From: DASPKM01 sp035628135
Lineage (GTDB): Bacteria > Bacteroidota > Bacteroidia > Chitinophagales > Chitinophagaceae
DNA: 64,000 nt
NCBI GenBank assembly: GCA_035628135.1
Contig: DASPKM010000009.1
Span: forward strand, 186,001 to 250,000
Direction: 5' to 3'
The notes below the pieces were generated by a model. It was given only the letters and a program-made list of their open reading frames with translations. It was not told the DNA's origin and did no database searches. The position numbers and the translations under genes were made by a program. Of the stretch, positions 44,265 through 54,255 are shown piece after piece (the first letter of the stretch is position 1; every line of letters starts with the position of its first letter).

Positions 44265-45866
44265 ATGAAACCCGGCGTCCTCCTTTTCGTGTTTGCATTG
44301 ATGCAATGGGTTGTTTGCATGTATACCGATGGAGGAGGGAACCTTACGCACGAGGAATCCATGTGGCATTATATAGGGCGCAATTGGTTCCGCCTGGGAC
44401 TGGCGCCTTACGAGGGAGGGGTTGACAATAAATCGCCACTGATCTTTGCTGTTTTTGGACTTTCTGATTATTTATTTGGATTGAATTTCTGGTTCCCGCG
44501 TTTGTTGGGAATAGCCGTTCAAACAGCGGGCATTTATTTTCTTTATAAAATAGTTGTATTCCTGGCCGCCGCTCAGGGGCCGGAGCGGGCAAGGCCTGTC
44601 TTGCCGATAGGCAGGCAAACAGCCATCATCACCATTACTATATATGGGCTTTCCTTGCTATGGCGCGGCACTGGCGGCAAATATGTTTCTTTTACGGAGA
44701 CATATGCAATGACCTTTCTTATCATCGCGATTTATTACTATTTGCGCTATCACGCTGGTGCAGTATTAAAGAACGGCGGACAAACCATGCCACCTGGCGC
44801 CGCAGCGGCAAATGACCATCCGCAAAGGACCGCTTCTATTGCTGCTATGAAGAAGCATGGTGCGGGAACTGCTTTCATTAGCGGATTGATGGCGGGCATT
44901 GCATTCGGTTGGAGAATTTCCGCCTGTTTCGGCATTGCCGCGATTCTTTTTCATGCCTTATTAAAGAACAGGAAAGCACTGCTGCCTTTTGCGTCAGGTG
45001 TTGCTGCGGCCTTGGCAACACTTACATTATTAGCAATAGCTGCCCGAATAGATATCAGCGATATTTACCGGTTTGCATTTGCTGAAAACTTCGGGGCTGG
45101 CAGTACCACCGACCATTCTTTTGGGTGGAAGGCAGATAATTTTATCATGAGCTTTTTCTATTCGGAGATGGTGGTATTTTATCCATTCGTTGCCATTTAT
45201 TTTTTGTTGCGGGAACAATTTGCCTTGCCAACCAGCGTGTATGCGCTGCTTACCATTTGGTTGCTGTTCGAGTTTATCGGCATCAATATACTGGGTATTT
45301 ATGCAAGACCGCACTTTAAGCATTTGCTGCCAGTGCTTTCGCTTATGAGCGGCGTTTCAATCATGCAAATCGCAGCCACGTACGGGTTACCAGTTAAACG
45401 TGTGCTTTTGGTGATTTGGATATTGTTCATCCCGAAAGTGACAGAACCCTTGAGAAATTTCATTACGATAGATCATCCTGGCCGCTATAAAAAGTTTTGC
45501 GCTGAACCCTATCCGCATCCCGATGAACGTGCAGAGCGAAGGCTTGGCCAATGGCTATCGGTTACAACAAAGCCGGGCGATTACGTGTTGGTAGCAGGTT
45601 ATGGAGCGAGGGTGCAATTGTATTCTAAAAGATTATCTCCCACCGCTTATTTCAATGTAACGCAAACGCCGCGGGCCAAGCAACAGTTTATGCAGGAGGT
45701 CAGCAGTAATAAACCCGCGGTAATTGCGGTGCCGGTATATGCCGATTATACAGTGCATGTGCAGAAGGACCTGCGCGCATTCATCGACTCTCTGGTGGCT
45801 AATGAATATATTGCATGGGAAGATTGTGTGTGCGGATACAGGCTTTATAAGAAGCGATCCCCATAA
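44265..45866 (+). CDS. Polytopic membrane glycosyltransferase-like protein (GT39/ArnT type)
   Basis: A 533-residue membrane protein with about ten hydrophobic helices. The N-terminal loop GNLTHEESMWHYIGRNWFRLGLAPYEGGVDNKSPLIFAVF resembles the acidic-residue loop of GT-C enzymes (family 39-like), which transfer sugars from lipid carriers. Two hydrophilic insertions are seen: ERARPVLPIGRQ (about residues 108-119), encoded by a palindromic GC-rich element, and NGGQTMPPGAAAANDHPQRT. The C-terminal part is a soluble domain. The acceptor is unknown. It ends 60 bp from the convergent T9SS cluster. Confidence 0.65.
   Translation: MKPGVLLFVFALMQWVVCMYTDGGGNLTHEESMWHYIGRNWFRLGLAPYEGGVDNKSPLIFAVFGLSDYLFGLNFWFPRLLGIAVQTAGIYFLYKIVVFLAAAQGPERARPVLPIGRQTAIITITIYGLSLLWRGTGGKYVSFTETYAMTFLIIAIYYYLRYHAGAVLKNGGQTMPPGAAAANDHPQRTASIAAMKKHGAGTAFISGLMAGIAFGWRISACFGIAAILFHALLKNRKALLPFASGVAAALATLTLLAIAARIDISDIYRFAFAENFGAGSTTDHSFGWKADNFIMSFFYSEMVVFYPFVAIYFLLREQFALPTSVYALLTIWLLFEFIGINILGIYARPHFKHLLPVLSLMSGVSIMQIAATYGLPVKRVLLVIWILFIPKVTEPLRNFITIDHPGRYKKFCAEPYPHPDERAERRLGQWLSVTTKPGDYVLVAGYGARVQLYSKRLSPTAYFNVTQTPRAKQQFMQEVSSNKPAVIAVPVYADYTVHVQKDLRAFIDSLVANEYIAWEDCVCGYRLYKKRSP
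44594..44616. repeat. REP-like imperfect palindrome inside the GT39-like gene
   Basis: GCCTGTC...GGCAGGC arms (6 of 7 pair) around TTGCCGATA, in frame, adding a polar loop (RPVLPIGRQ) between membrane helices. It has the look of short GC-rich intergenic repeats that sometimes enter genes; only one copy was recognised in the window. Confidence 0.35.
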
Positions 45867-45876
45867 GCAACAACAA

Positions 45877-45908
45877 GAAACCGCCCCAGATAACTCTGAG
45901 ACGGTTTC
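45877..45908. terminator. Stem-loop between convergent GT39-like and PorE-like genes
   Basis: A 14-bp stem with two mismatches: GAAACCGCCCCAGA and TCTGAGACGGTTTC around loop TAAC. On the minus strand it is followed by TTGTTGTTGC, a moderately U-rich tail, so it probably ends the T9SS operon and may also stop the plus-strand transcript. Confidence 0.6.
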
Positions 45909-45926
45909 GACAAAGGAGGATAAGTT

Positions 45927-47927
45927 CTAGTTAGACAATATCTTAAATTCTGTTCTCCTGTTCTTTTGTCTTCCCTCAGGATTATCGCTTCCATCAGGAT
46001 TCTTATTCGGTGCAATCGGCATGCTGGATCCATATCCTTTCGCCCGAAGCCTGTTCCTGTCTATGCCTTTGCTCACCAGGTAATCCACTACGCTCTTTGC
46101 CCGTGCTTCTGATAGCCGCTGGTTATATTGTTCACTGCCGATATTATCGGTATGCGCGCTGATCTCTATTATCATATCCGGATGATCGTTCAGCATGGTC
46201 ATCACTTTATCCAATGAAGGATAAGATTCTGTCCGAAGCGAGGACTTATTGAAATCATAGAACACATTGTCTATCACGATCGGTGTTTCTGCCGGAGGAG
46301 GCGGCACAGGCATCAGGCACAGGGCTTCGTTGGTCATGGTTTCCTGCTCGGGATTGGCTGGCGCGTCAAAATGCAGCGATCCTGCAACGTATCCCGTCGA
46401 CGATGCCACCGCCTTCAACGGTTGGTAATCTGCAATCGTGAAACTATAACGGCCTTGCGCATCCGTAGTTTTGGTTGCGATGGTCTTATTGGTAATGGTA
46501 TCGATGATCAGCACGGTAGCGCCGGACAGCGGAATATTCTTATCGCAGGCCACTACCGATCCGCTCACCTGCCGCATGGGCCTCGTTTTTCTTACATAGA
46601 ACAATTCAAGGCAGCAGGCCGCATTCCTGTCGGAGCTTAACAATACTTCCTGCAGGATATTATTGGCAGGCCCTCTGCTGGCAAAATAAATATCATCCTT
46701 TACGGAGTTTACAGGATAGCCGAAGTTCTGCGGCACGGCCCATCCCGTCCTGGTCTTCTTGCAATAAAAAAGATCGTAGCCGCCCATGCCAACGCGCCCA
46801 TTGCTTGCAAATACAAAAGTATTCGAAGTCTCATGCAGGTAAGGCGCCTGCTCATCGTATTCGGTGTTCATTACTTCACCTGCGTTGGTGACGTTTATAA
46901 CCTTGCCATCGGCCGAAAGATCGGCGTACCAGATATCGAATCCTCCCCTTCCACCGGGCCGGTCGCTTGCAAATGCCAATTGCTTTCCATCGGACATAAT
47001 AAATGGCTGTTGCGAATTATATCCCGGAACATTAATGTTCGCATCCATCATAACGGGCTCGCTCCATTCGCTGCCCGTTCCCTTGCTGATATAAATGGCC
47101 GATGTTTTCTTGCCATTGGCAATGGTCCAACGGGTCAGGAACATGGTATTGCTGCCGGATGCAACGGACGCCGCTCCCTGGTGCATGTTCGGAGCTTCGG
47201 GCACGTTTGCCCTGTTAATATTCGCAAAAACACCTTCTGAATAAGCAGCGCGGTAAATGCGGTTGGTATAGTCTTTTGTTTTGGCGGTGGCATTCTCCGG
47301 GCGGGTAGAAGTAAAATACAGGGTGTTGTCATTCAACCAAACCGGCGCATAGCTTGCGCCTACACTGTTCAACCCCTCGGGGGCTTTGGTGATGTTGAAT
47401 AAACTCACATCTTTCTTTAATTGCACCTGGATGAACTGCAGGTTTTGTATTTCGCGCCTGGCCGATTCGCTGTATTTATCATTGATGGTATATTCAGCCA
47501 GGAACTCGTTGAAGGCTTTTTCGGCTTCCTCATATTTTGCCAGCGCACGCTGCGTGGTGGCAAACCAATAGCGCGCCAGAGGATACTGTGCTTTATCGAA
47601 ATCGAGCGCCTGCCTGTAATAATCCTCCGCCTTCTCGGGATAATTGAGCAGGCGATAGCTCTCGGCCAGGTTATAGATGGCCTGGGTTTTGGAACTGGTG
47701 GGCACCTGCGATTTCTTGGAAGAAGTTTGCACGGTGTAAGGATTGTACGCATCCCTGTTGCCATTGGGCTTTGCAGCGCCAAGGTATTTTTCATAATACT
47801 GTGCAGCGGAATAATAATCACCCTTCTTATAATAGTTATCCGCCGCCCTCAGGTAATCGTACGTAAACTGTGCCTGCGTGCACATAAACCCTGTAATCGC
47901 AACGGCAGTGAGCAATAATTTTTTCAT
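45927..47927 (-). CDS. PorE-like T9SS envelope protein: TPR, PD40 propeller, Cna-B-type and OmpA domains
   Basis: A 666-residue periplasmic protein with signal peptide (to about residue 19, CTQAQ). In order: TPR repeats (~25-165, YDYLRAADNYYKKGDYYSAAQYYEKYL), a PD40/WD40 propeller (~190-430, QPFIMSDGKQLAFASDRPGGRGGFDIWYADL), a carboxypeptidase-regulatory-like domain (~450-530, VSGSVVACDKNIPLSGATVLIID) and a C-terminal OmpA domain (~550-666, FYDFNKSSLRTES ... AHTDNIGSEQYNQRLSEARAKSVVDYL) that binds peptidoglycan. This domain order is that of PorE of the type IX secretion system. It lies 99 bp downstream of the PorP/SprF gene and probably anchors it. Confidence 0.88.
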   Translation of the reverse strand: MKKLLLTAVAITGFMCTQAQFTYDYLRAADNYYKKGDYYSAAQYYEKYLGAAKPNGNRDAYNPYTVQTSSKKSQVPTSSKTQAIYNLAESYRLLNYPEKAEDYYRQALDFDKAQYPLARYWFATTQRALAKYEEAEKAFNEFLAEYTINDKYSESARREIQNLQFIQVQLKKDVSLFNITKAPEGLNSVGASYAPVWLNDNTLYFTSTRPENATAKTKDYTNRIYRAAYSEGVFANINRANVPEAPNMHQGAASVASGSNTMFLTRWTIANGKKTSAIYISKGTGSEWSEPVMMDANINVPGYNSQQPFIMSDGKQLAFASDRPGGRGGFDIWYADLSADGKVINVTNAGEVMNTEYDEQAPYLHETSNTFVFASNGRVGMGGYDLFYCKKTRTGWAVPQNFGYPVNSVKDDIYFASRGPANNILQEVLLSSDRNAACCLELFYVRKTRPMRQVSGSVVACDKNIPLSGATVLIIDTITNKTIATKTTDAQGRYSFTIADYQPLKAVASSTGYVAGSLHFDAPANPEQETMTNEALCLMPVPPPPAETPIVIDNVFYDFNKSSLRTESYPSLDKVMTMLNDHPDMIIEISAHTDNIGSEQYNQRLSEARAKSVVDYLVSKGIDRNRLRAKGYGSSMPIAPNKNPDGSDNPEGRQKNRRTEFKILSN

Positions 47928-47945
47928 GTATTAGGAGGGTTGTTT

Positions 47946-48026
47946 TTAATTATAATTATTTATTACTAATTATTATTGAGATTGACTATTGACCAATAAT
48001 TAATAATCAATAATCAATAATTGACC
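47946..48026. repeat. AT-rich short-period repeat between PorE-like and PorP/SprF genes
   Basis: Low-complexity stretch with AATAATC/AATAATT 7-mers in tandem near its right end, preceded by ATTGACTATTGACC. It resembles the other short-period intergenic arrays in style but with a 7-base unit, and can pair weakly with itself. Confidence 0.4.
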
Positions 48027-49034
48027 TTACAATCTCGGACATACGAACTCGGCCTCTGGCGTCTTCACCGATTTTCTCTTTATGAATGAAAACGAAATCT
48101 CGAAAGCATTGGAGCCCCTGTACATCTTGCCAAGGTCAGACGTGTTCACATCATAGCTCGCTCCAATCACGATGTTCTTATAATAAAAACCTACATAGGG
48201 CGAAAACGCGTCCTTGATGCGGTAATTGGCGCCCAGTAAAAAATCGGTATCGTCGCCCGCTTTCAATTGCGCATAGGCTCCGAGCATTTTTTCCGAAGCG
48301 GTGCCTTGCCTCAGGTACAATGCATTCGGCGTAAGGCTCAGCACATCGGAGAGCATGATCCTTAACCCCGCATGAAACGTGTAGCGCATGGGAAGTTTCT
48401 GTTCTTCACCCAGGCTGAACTTGTCCTGCGGCCTGGTAAGGTGCGAAACGGAAATGCCGCCGAAGAAATTCGCGTTCTTGCCGGGCTGTGCATCATAATA
48501 CAAGATGCCAACGCCCGCGTCGAACGAAGCCGCGCTTGTCCTGGTCAGCACATCGGCCGAAGGCACGCCGGGATTATAGCCCGTGATAGGATTCCATTGG
48601 TCGCCGAAAGTCAGCTTATTACGGTCGAACTTGCGTTCGATCATTCCCAACTGCAATCCCATGGTTACGCGATGATGCCCGGCGGGCCCGAAGCGAACGC
48701 CGGTATAAGCCATGTTTGCATAGGCCGTAGTGTAGTTGTAGCCGCCATCGCCTGCTCGTTGCTTCAACACGCTCACACCGAAGTTCACGTTGCTGTTGGT
48801 GGTAAAGTCCAGCGCAACGCCGGGCGTAGAATACGGGCTGGTGACATTGCCCCATTGCGTGCGGTAAATGGCCGCCACGCGAAAGTCGCCATCGAATGCG
48901 CCTGTAAGCGCAGGGTTCAGCCACGAGGGATACACATAGTATTGAGAGAAATGCGGGTCGGTTTGCGCCTTCAGCTTTTGCATGCCCACCATCGCAAGCA
49001 CTAACAGCAGTACAGCTTTGTTCATACGTTTCAT
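48027..49034 (-). CDS. Type IX secretion system membrane protein PorP/SprF
   Basis: A 335-residue outer-membrane beta-barrel of the PorP/SprF family. It has a signal peptide (LLLVLAMVGMQKLKAQ), then the hallmark DPHFSQYYVYPSWLNPALTGAFDGDFRVAAIYRTQWG, and a strand-rich C-terminus (YVGFYYKNIVIGASYDVNTSDL, NAFEISFSFIKRK). Proteins of this family help place surface adhesins with type B sorting domains on the cell. It lies 32 bp downstream of the PKD protein, in the SprB-SprF style. Confidence 0.93.
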   Translation of the reverse strand: MKRMNKAVLLLVLAMVGMQKLKAQTDPHFSQYYVYPSWLNPALTGAFDGDFRVAAIYRTQWGNVTSPYSTPGVALDFTTNSNVNFGVSVLKQRAGDGGYNYTTAYANMAYTGVRFGPAGHHRVTMGLQLGMIERKFDRNKLTFGDQWNPITGYNPGVPSADVLTRTSAASFDAGVGILYYDAQPGKNANFFGGISVSHLTRPQDKFSLGEEQKLPMRYTFHAGLRIMLSDVLSLTPNALYLRQGTASEKMLGAYAQLKAGDDTDFLLGANYRIKDAFSPYVGFYYKNIVIGASYDVNTSDLGKMYRGSNAFEISFSFIKRKSVKTPEAEFVCPRL

Positions 49035-49066
49035 TTCTTTCTATTGTTATTTGATTAATATCAGCA

Positions 49067-52000
49067 CTATTTAATGATCGTTACCGGTCCCTTCATGGGT
49101 GCAAATCCATTTCTGAGATCGATGATGTAATAATACGTTGCCACTGGCAGCGGTTTTCCATTGTAGGTTCCATCCCACGACAGCGACTGACCTGTTGCGC
49201 GAAACACCATCTGTCCGTACCTGTTGAACACTTCTACGGTTGCGCCTGCATAATCAGACAGGTTCTCCAACACCCAACGGTCGTTGATGCCATCGCCATT
49301 CGGCGAAAACGCATTCGGCACTTTCACCGGCTTCAGGATCTTTACGGTCAGGAAATCACTGGCGGTGCAATTGCCCTGACCGGTGGCTGTGAGCGTATAG
49401 GTTTGATCGCGCATAGCCCTCAGCGTTGGCCGAAGCACATTGGCATTGGTAAAATCAACCGCCGGGCTCCAGCTAAAGCGGAGCACCGATGAATCGTTTG
49501 CTTTAGGATTGAATTGGATCAGCGTTCCCTGCGGTACAACAAACGATGGTCCCGCGTCGATCACCGGTTGCAGGTATACGATCACCTTATCGGTAAATGC
49601 GTTCGATACGCATCCTGCCTTGCTGGTAACCGTTAACCGCACATCGTAATTGCCCGGGAGTGCGTACCGTTTAGACGGGTTGGACGCGGTAGCGGTGCTT
49701 CCGTCGCCGAAGGTCCAGTTCCATGCTGCAATGCTGTCCGTGGGCGAGCTTAGATCGGTAAATACATTTTCAGTGCCCTGGCATAAAGTGTCGGGCGATA
49801 CGGAAAAGCCGGCAATGGGTTTGTCATAGAATGCATTCAATATTTTCACGGTATCGTGTGTGCAACCATGTGCAGACCTTGCGGTAAGCAGTACGTTGAA
49901 TGGTCCTTTGTTGGAATAGGTATGCGTTGGACTGGCAGCAGTGGAGCCCGGGCCGCCGTCGCCAAAATTCCATTGAAAGCTTAATGCCGAGTTATCGGGC
50001 ACGGAGGTCCGGTTAACGAAACTGGCCAGGCCATCGGGCATGCAAATAGCCGCGGGCAAATCGAAATTGGCTACCGGCAATGGATGTACGTTTACGGGTT
50101 TTGTAACAGGGTTGCTGGTGCAACCGCTGTCGCTGACCGTTACCAGCTTCACCTGGTACACATTGTAATTAGCATAAGTGATGCTGAACGGGTTGCCGTT
50201 ATTGTACGTTGCGTTGGTGCTGTTGCCAAAATCCCAGTTCCAGCTTACTATCCTGCCCGTGGCTATGTTGGAGTTATCTGTAATGGTGGCCGATTGACCG
50301 AGACATACATCCGGCGTAACATTAAATACCGAAACCGGTTTCGGGTGCACTTTAATGGTAGACGATACAGAATCCTTGCAACCACCTTGCGCGGTAAATA
50401 CATACCAGATGGTATGTGTACCCGGGCCGGCAACAGCAGGATTGAAATTACCCAGTCCATCGGTCCCAGGGCCGCGGTAAAATGCCGTACCAGTTGCACT
50501 GTTTACAACCGTTGCGCTTGCAACAGAAACAGGAGCGGCGTTCTCGCATATACTCGGCAATGGCGGGTACACCAGCTCCGGCGTTATCCTGAATCCGAGT
50601 GTTATGCTGGTGATACCGACGCAGCCATTGGAACTGGTAGCGGTTAAGCTTATAGAATAGATCCCCTGCTGAAAATTGTGTGTCGGATGCTGCAGGGTGG
50701 ATGTATTGGGATTGCCCGCATTGGCATTTGGATCGCCAAAGTCCCACAGGTACGTCATCGATTGACCGTCGTTGATACCGGTAAGATTGGTGAATTGCAC
50801 CAGGCCATTTGTTGGAAGACAAGCGCCCTGGTTCACAATTGTATACAGCGCGAGCGGCTTTGCGTGCACCAGGATGGTTTGTGAAATGGAATCCTTGCAA
50901 CCTCCTGCCGTAGTAAATATGTACCAGATCGTATGTGTGCCAAATCCTGCGTTGGAAGGGCTGAAATTACCTGCGGCATCCGTTCCCGGACCGCGGTATA
51001 CACCGGTGCCGGTTGACCCGTTGGTAACAGCAGCAGTGGCTATTGACACAGTACCTTGTATGCTTTCGCAAATGGCCGGCAACGCAGGATACACCAGTTG
51101 CGGGCGCAGGCTGAACGTGGAAGCAATAGTAGTATCGGCCACGCAGCCATTTTCAGTAGTAACTGTCAGCTTGATATCATAATTGCCATCTATGAAATTA
51201 TGCGTTGGATGCTGCAACGTGGACGTATTAGGATTGCCCGCATTCGCATTGGGATCGTCGAAGTCCCAGGCCCAGCTCAATATCTGCCCGTCTCCAATCA
51301 ATGTACTGTCGGTAAATTGTACCAGGCCGGTTATCGGCAAACATCCCCCCGATGGATAGCCGAAGTTCACCCTCGGCTTTGCATGGACACGTATGGTTTG
51401 AGAAATAGAATCGGTACATCCGCTGCTGGAAGTAAATACGTACCAAATGGTGTGCAAACCAAATCCCGCGGCAGCAGGATTGAAATCTCCCGCCGCATTT
51501 GTGCCGGGGCCGCGGTACGTGCCGGTTCCCGGAACTCCATTGGTAACGGTGGCGTTGGCCACGGAAACTGGTCCTGTTGCATTTTCACAAATTGCGGGCA
51601 GCGCGGTGTACTCCATTACCGGCCGCAGGTTAAAACTCACCGCGACCACGGTATCCTTTCCGCATCCATTTGCAGTGGTAACACTGTAAAAAATATTGTA
51701 ATTGCCAAACACGGTATAAATGTGTGTGGGATTGGGCAATGTAGATGTATTGGGGTTGCTGGCATCGGCATAGGCATCACCAAAATCCCAGCTATAGTCC
51801 GTCAATGCCTGTCCATCGGGCGCTGTAGTGGTACTGGTAAATTGCACAACGCCATCTGCCGGCAAACAACCTGCCGGGTACGTAAATCCTAACACTGGCT
51901 TTGCGTATACGGTAACTATCCTGGTGGCGGTATCGCTCACGCAGGCATTGTTGCCCACCTTTACCACGTGCTTTACCGTAAATGTTCCATAAACCCCATA

Positions 52001-54208
52001 TATTTCGTTTTGCGGGTTGCCATCGGTGGTGTTGATGGTATGGCCATTGCCGAAATCCCAATACCACGAAGTGATGGGCGCGGGACCCGCATATGAAGAT
52101 GTATCGGTGAAAACAATATTGCTGCCCTCGCAAATTTGCGGCGGCGTGGTGCCAAAGCTGGTCACCGGCTTATCGAAGATCATAATGTCCTTTGCGGTGT
52201 CGCCAACGCAACCTTCAGCGGTAATTACTTTAAGATTTACCGTTTGCGTACCCGTTGTATTGAACAGCTTCACCGGGTTTTGCAACTGCGAACTGGTGGC
52301 GTCGGGGAAGGTCCACTCCCATCTGTTCAGCGTATAACCATTACCGGAACTGGCCGGCGCCATAAATTGAACGCTGTCCTTGATACAACCGTTATGCACA
52401 TGCGAAAAATCGGTTGAGGGCTTATCGCGGACAGTGATGGACAGCAGCACCGTTTCGGTATTGTTACAGCTTTCCAGTGAACTGTGCGTGTTTTCCACGG
52501 GCAGCTCAAACGTGCCGGTTTGTGCAAAGGTATAAGTGCCGGGCAGCCGGTAGCGGTAATACCTTGCCCCATTATGGATCAATGAATCCGTTACCGCGGG
52601 ACTGAGATCGGTGATATCCGTATTAGGGTTAAGGCCTGGCACCTGGCTCAGTTGCCATACTATTTTCGAGGGTTTGTATGCCACCAGCATGGATATTTCT
52701 ACCGGTGTGTTGCGGCAGGTGAACTGGTGCGAAGGCACCGTTGGATCTGCCTCGTTGTGTATGAAGGAAGCAGCTGCCAGGTTGTTGATGAGAGCGCCAG
52801 CATTGTATCCATAGCTTTCCACGCTACCCTGGCCATAGCTGATGGCTGTAAAGGCGGAATCGCTTTCAACAAGACACTGCCCCGGGGGTGGATCGCTGCC
52901 GGGGGTTACGCTCCATCTTCTTATCACTACTGTATAACCGGGCATGTTTGGATGCGGGTAAGTATGGGTAAAAGTAGACGTGCCGTCTATTTTCAGCGAA
53001 GGCAAACCCGGTGTAGGAATGATCAATGTGAGATAGTTGACGGAAATCGCTTCCTTACTATTCCGGAAAAAGCCTACGTTCTTCTTTCCCTGTTCCAGCG
53101 GGCTGATATAGATCATTTCAGGATCCCCGACACCGCCGCCTGTATTGGGGCAACCGCCCGTTGAGGACATAAATTGTCCTACGAGAATTGGTTTATCTGC
53201 TTCGATATAATCCGCGGTATTGCTTTCGAATTGATAATAGCTGCCGTTGATAAGGCTCGTTAACGTAGTGCCGTTTCTTTTCACGATCGTTCCGGGATGC
53301 TTAACCAATACTTTATAGATATTGGTAGACAACGTGGTGGCGCTGCTGTGCAACGAAGTGGGCGCGGTCAGGTAGCGCTTGCCCCATGCCTGGTAAGGAA
53401 ACACTTGTTGAATATTATTATCTCCGCTGCTGCTATTATTTCCAATACAATTGATATTCGTGCGGCTACTGCCCGAAAACACCGCGATGGGATAACATTT
53501 GCCCTGTGCATTGGCGATAGACTTTACCGTGGTGCCGGTAAGCTCGTATCCTGCATTGCCGCTTAAATTGGCGCCTACCAATTGATATATCTGCCCTTTC
53601 ATCAGCATTTGCGTAAAGGGAACATTGGCAGGTTTGCCATGACGCGTAGGCGCAGAAGGCTTGATCTCTACTATCGTGCTATCGTGCTTAGCAACAACAA
53701 ACATCCATGAATAACAATTAGACGCATAGTTTTGCTGGCTGTTGAGCGATATGTATTCATATCCCCACGTTTCTACGGGCATCAACATGGTGGCGCCGGA
53801 AGAAGCGCTGCCATAAATATGCGCGTAAGCTACAATCGGCACGTCGCTCACAATGTGTATCCCCTTCTTTTGAAAAACACCTTCGCCACCCGTACCGCCA
53901 AAGCTGGGCGGGTTGGTATATAACCGCGCGTCATCGAACCCCGCCTTGGGAATGAACTCTGTGGAAATAACAGTGTTTGCCGGAATGTTATATGTTCTTG
54001 TCCAGCCGGTACTGTCTATGGACACTGTAACCCTGGCCGGCTGTATCGCATTCAGGTAAATCACCATCTGCTGGCTGTTAGATTGGCCCGGCTCCATGAA
54101 TTGGTGGTGGCCATAGCCTACCCAAAATTCTTTTCCTGTATTGGAAAGATTCTGGGCAAGGCTATGTGCACCGCAAAACAATAATCCTATAGCTAATACA
54201 ATTCGCAT
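49067..54208 (-). CDS. Secreted PKD-repeat adhesin with IgGFc-binding-type N-terminal module and type B sorting domain
   Basis: A 1713-residue secreted protein. Residues 1-19 are a signal peptide. Residues ~20-480 form an IgGFc-binding-like module (KEFWVGYGHHQF ... YPIAVFSGSSRTN). Then come PKD domains (WDFG/FGDG cores), including three tandem ~175-residue units between residues ~776 and ~1293, then further PKD copies. The last ~85 residues are a gliding-type C-terminal domain (VPNAFSPNGDGINDRWVL ... VTIIK), which directs type IX export. It is likely a cell-surface adhesin or binding protein. The ATG at 54208 starts the signal peptide; an earlier start at 54247 is unlikely. Confidence 0.9.
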   Translation of the reverse strand: MRIVLAIGLLFCGAHSLAQNLSNTGKEFWVGYGHHQFMEPGQSNSQQMVIYLNAIQPARVTVSIDSTGWTRTYNIPANTVISTEFIPKAGFDDARLYTNPPSFGGTGGEGVFQKKGIHIVSDVPIVAYAHIYGSASSGATMLMPVETWGYEYISLNSQQNYASNCYSWMFVVAKHDSTIVEIKPSAPTRHGKPANVPFTQMLMKGQIYQLVGANLSGNAGYELTGTTVKSIANAQGKCYPIAVFSGSSRTNINCIGNNSSSGDNNIQQVFPYQAWGKRYLTAPTSLHSSATTLSTNIYKVLVKHPGTIVKRNGTTLTSLINGSYYQFESNTADYIEADKPILVGQFMSSTGGCPNTGGGVGDPEMIYISPLEQGKKNVGFFRNSKEAISVNYLTLIIPTPGLPSLKIDGTSTFTHTYPHPNMPGYTVVIRRWSVTPGSDPPPGQCLVESDSAFTAISYGQGSVESYGYNAGALINNLAAASFIHNEADPTVPSHQFTCRNTPVEISMLVAYKPSKIVWQLSQVPGLNPNTDITDLSPAVTDSLIHNGARYYRYRLPGTYTFAQTGTFELPVENTHSSLESCNNTETVLLSITVRDKPSTDFSHVHNGCIKDSVQFMAPASSGNGYTLNRWEWTFPDATSSQLQNPVKLFNTTGTQTVNLKVITAEGCVGDTAKDIMIFDKPVTSFGTTPPQICEGSNIVFTDTSSYAGPAPITSWYWDFGNGHTINTTDGNPQNEIYGVYGTFTVKHVVKVGNNACVSDTATRIVTVYAKPVLGFTYPAGCLPADGVVQFTSTTTAPDGQALTDYSWDFGDAYADASNPNTSTLPNPTHIYTVFGNYNIFYSVTTANGCGKDTVVAVSFNLRPVMEYTALPAICENATGPVSVANATVTNGVPGTGTYRGPGTNAAGDFNPAAAGFGLHTIWYVFTSSSGCTDSISQTIRVHAKPRVNFGYPSGGCLPITGLVQFTDSTLIGDGQILSWAWDFDDPNANAGNPNTSTLQHPTHNFIDGNYDIKLTVTTENGCVADTTIASTFSLRPQLVYPALPAICESIQGTVSIATAAVTNGSTGTGVYRGPGTDAAGNFSPSNAGFGTHTIWYIFTTAGGCKDSISQTILVHAKPLALYTIVNQGACLPTNGLVQFTNLTGINDGQSMTYLWDFGDPNANAGNPNTSTLQHPTHNFQQGIYSISLTATSSNGCVGITSITLGFRITPELVYPPLPSICENAAPVSVASATVVNSATGTAFYRGPGTDGLGNFNPAVAGPGTHTIWYVFTAQGGCKDSVSSTIKVHPKPVSVFNVTPDVCLGQSATITDNSNIATGRIVSWNWDFGNSTNATYNNGNPFSITYANYNVYQVKLVTVSDSGCTSNPVTKPVNVHPLPVANFDLPAAICMPDGLASFVNRTSVPDNSALSFQWNFGDGGPGSTAASPTHTYSNKGPFNVLLTARSAHGCTHDTVKILNAFYDKPIAGFSVSPDTLCQGTENVFTDLSSPTDSIAAWNWTFGDGSTATASNPSKRYALPGNYDVRLTVTSKAGCVSNAFTDKVIVYLQPVIDAGPSFVVPQGTLIQFNPKANDSSVLRFSWSPAVDFTNANVLRPTLRAMRDQTYTLTATGQGNCTASDFLTVKILKPVKVPNAFSPNGDGINDRWVLENLSDYAGATVEVFNRYGQMVFRATGQSLSWDGTYNGKPLPVATYYYIIDLRNGFAPMKGPVTIIK
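50330..51890 (-). repeat. Three tandem ~520-bp PKD units
   Basis: Three units begin near 51880 (GCLPADGVV), 51355 (GGCLPITGLV) and 50840 (GACLPTNGLV). Each contains WDF(G/D)D, NPNTSTL, an ICE(N/S) segment, YRGPGT and HTIWY(V/I)F. They are similar enough to recombine, so copy number may vary between strains. Confidence 0.8.
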
Positions 54209-54255
54209 GCTCTTGTTAGTTCGTCTTATTAACTCACATCCCACCACTCACATTC

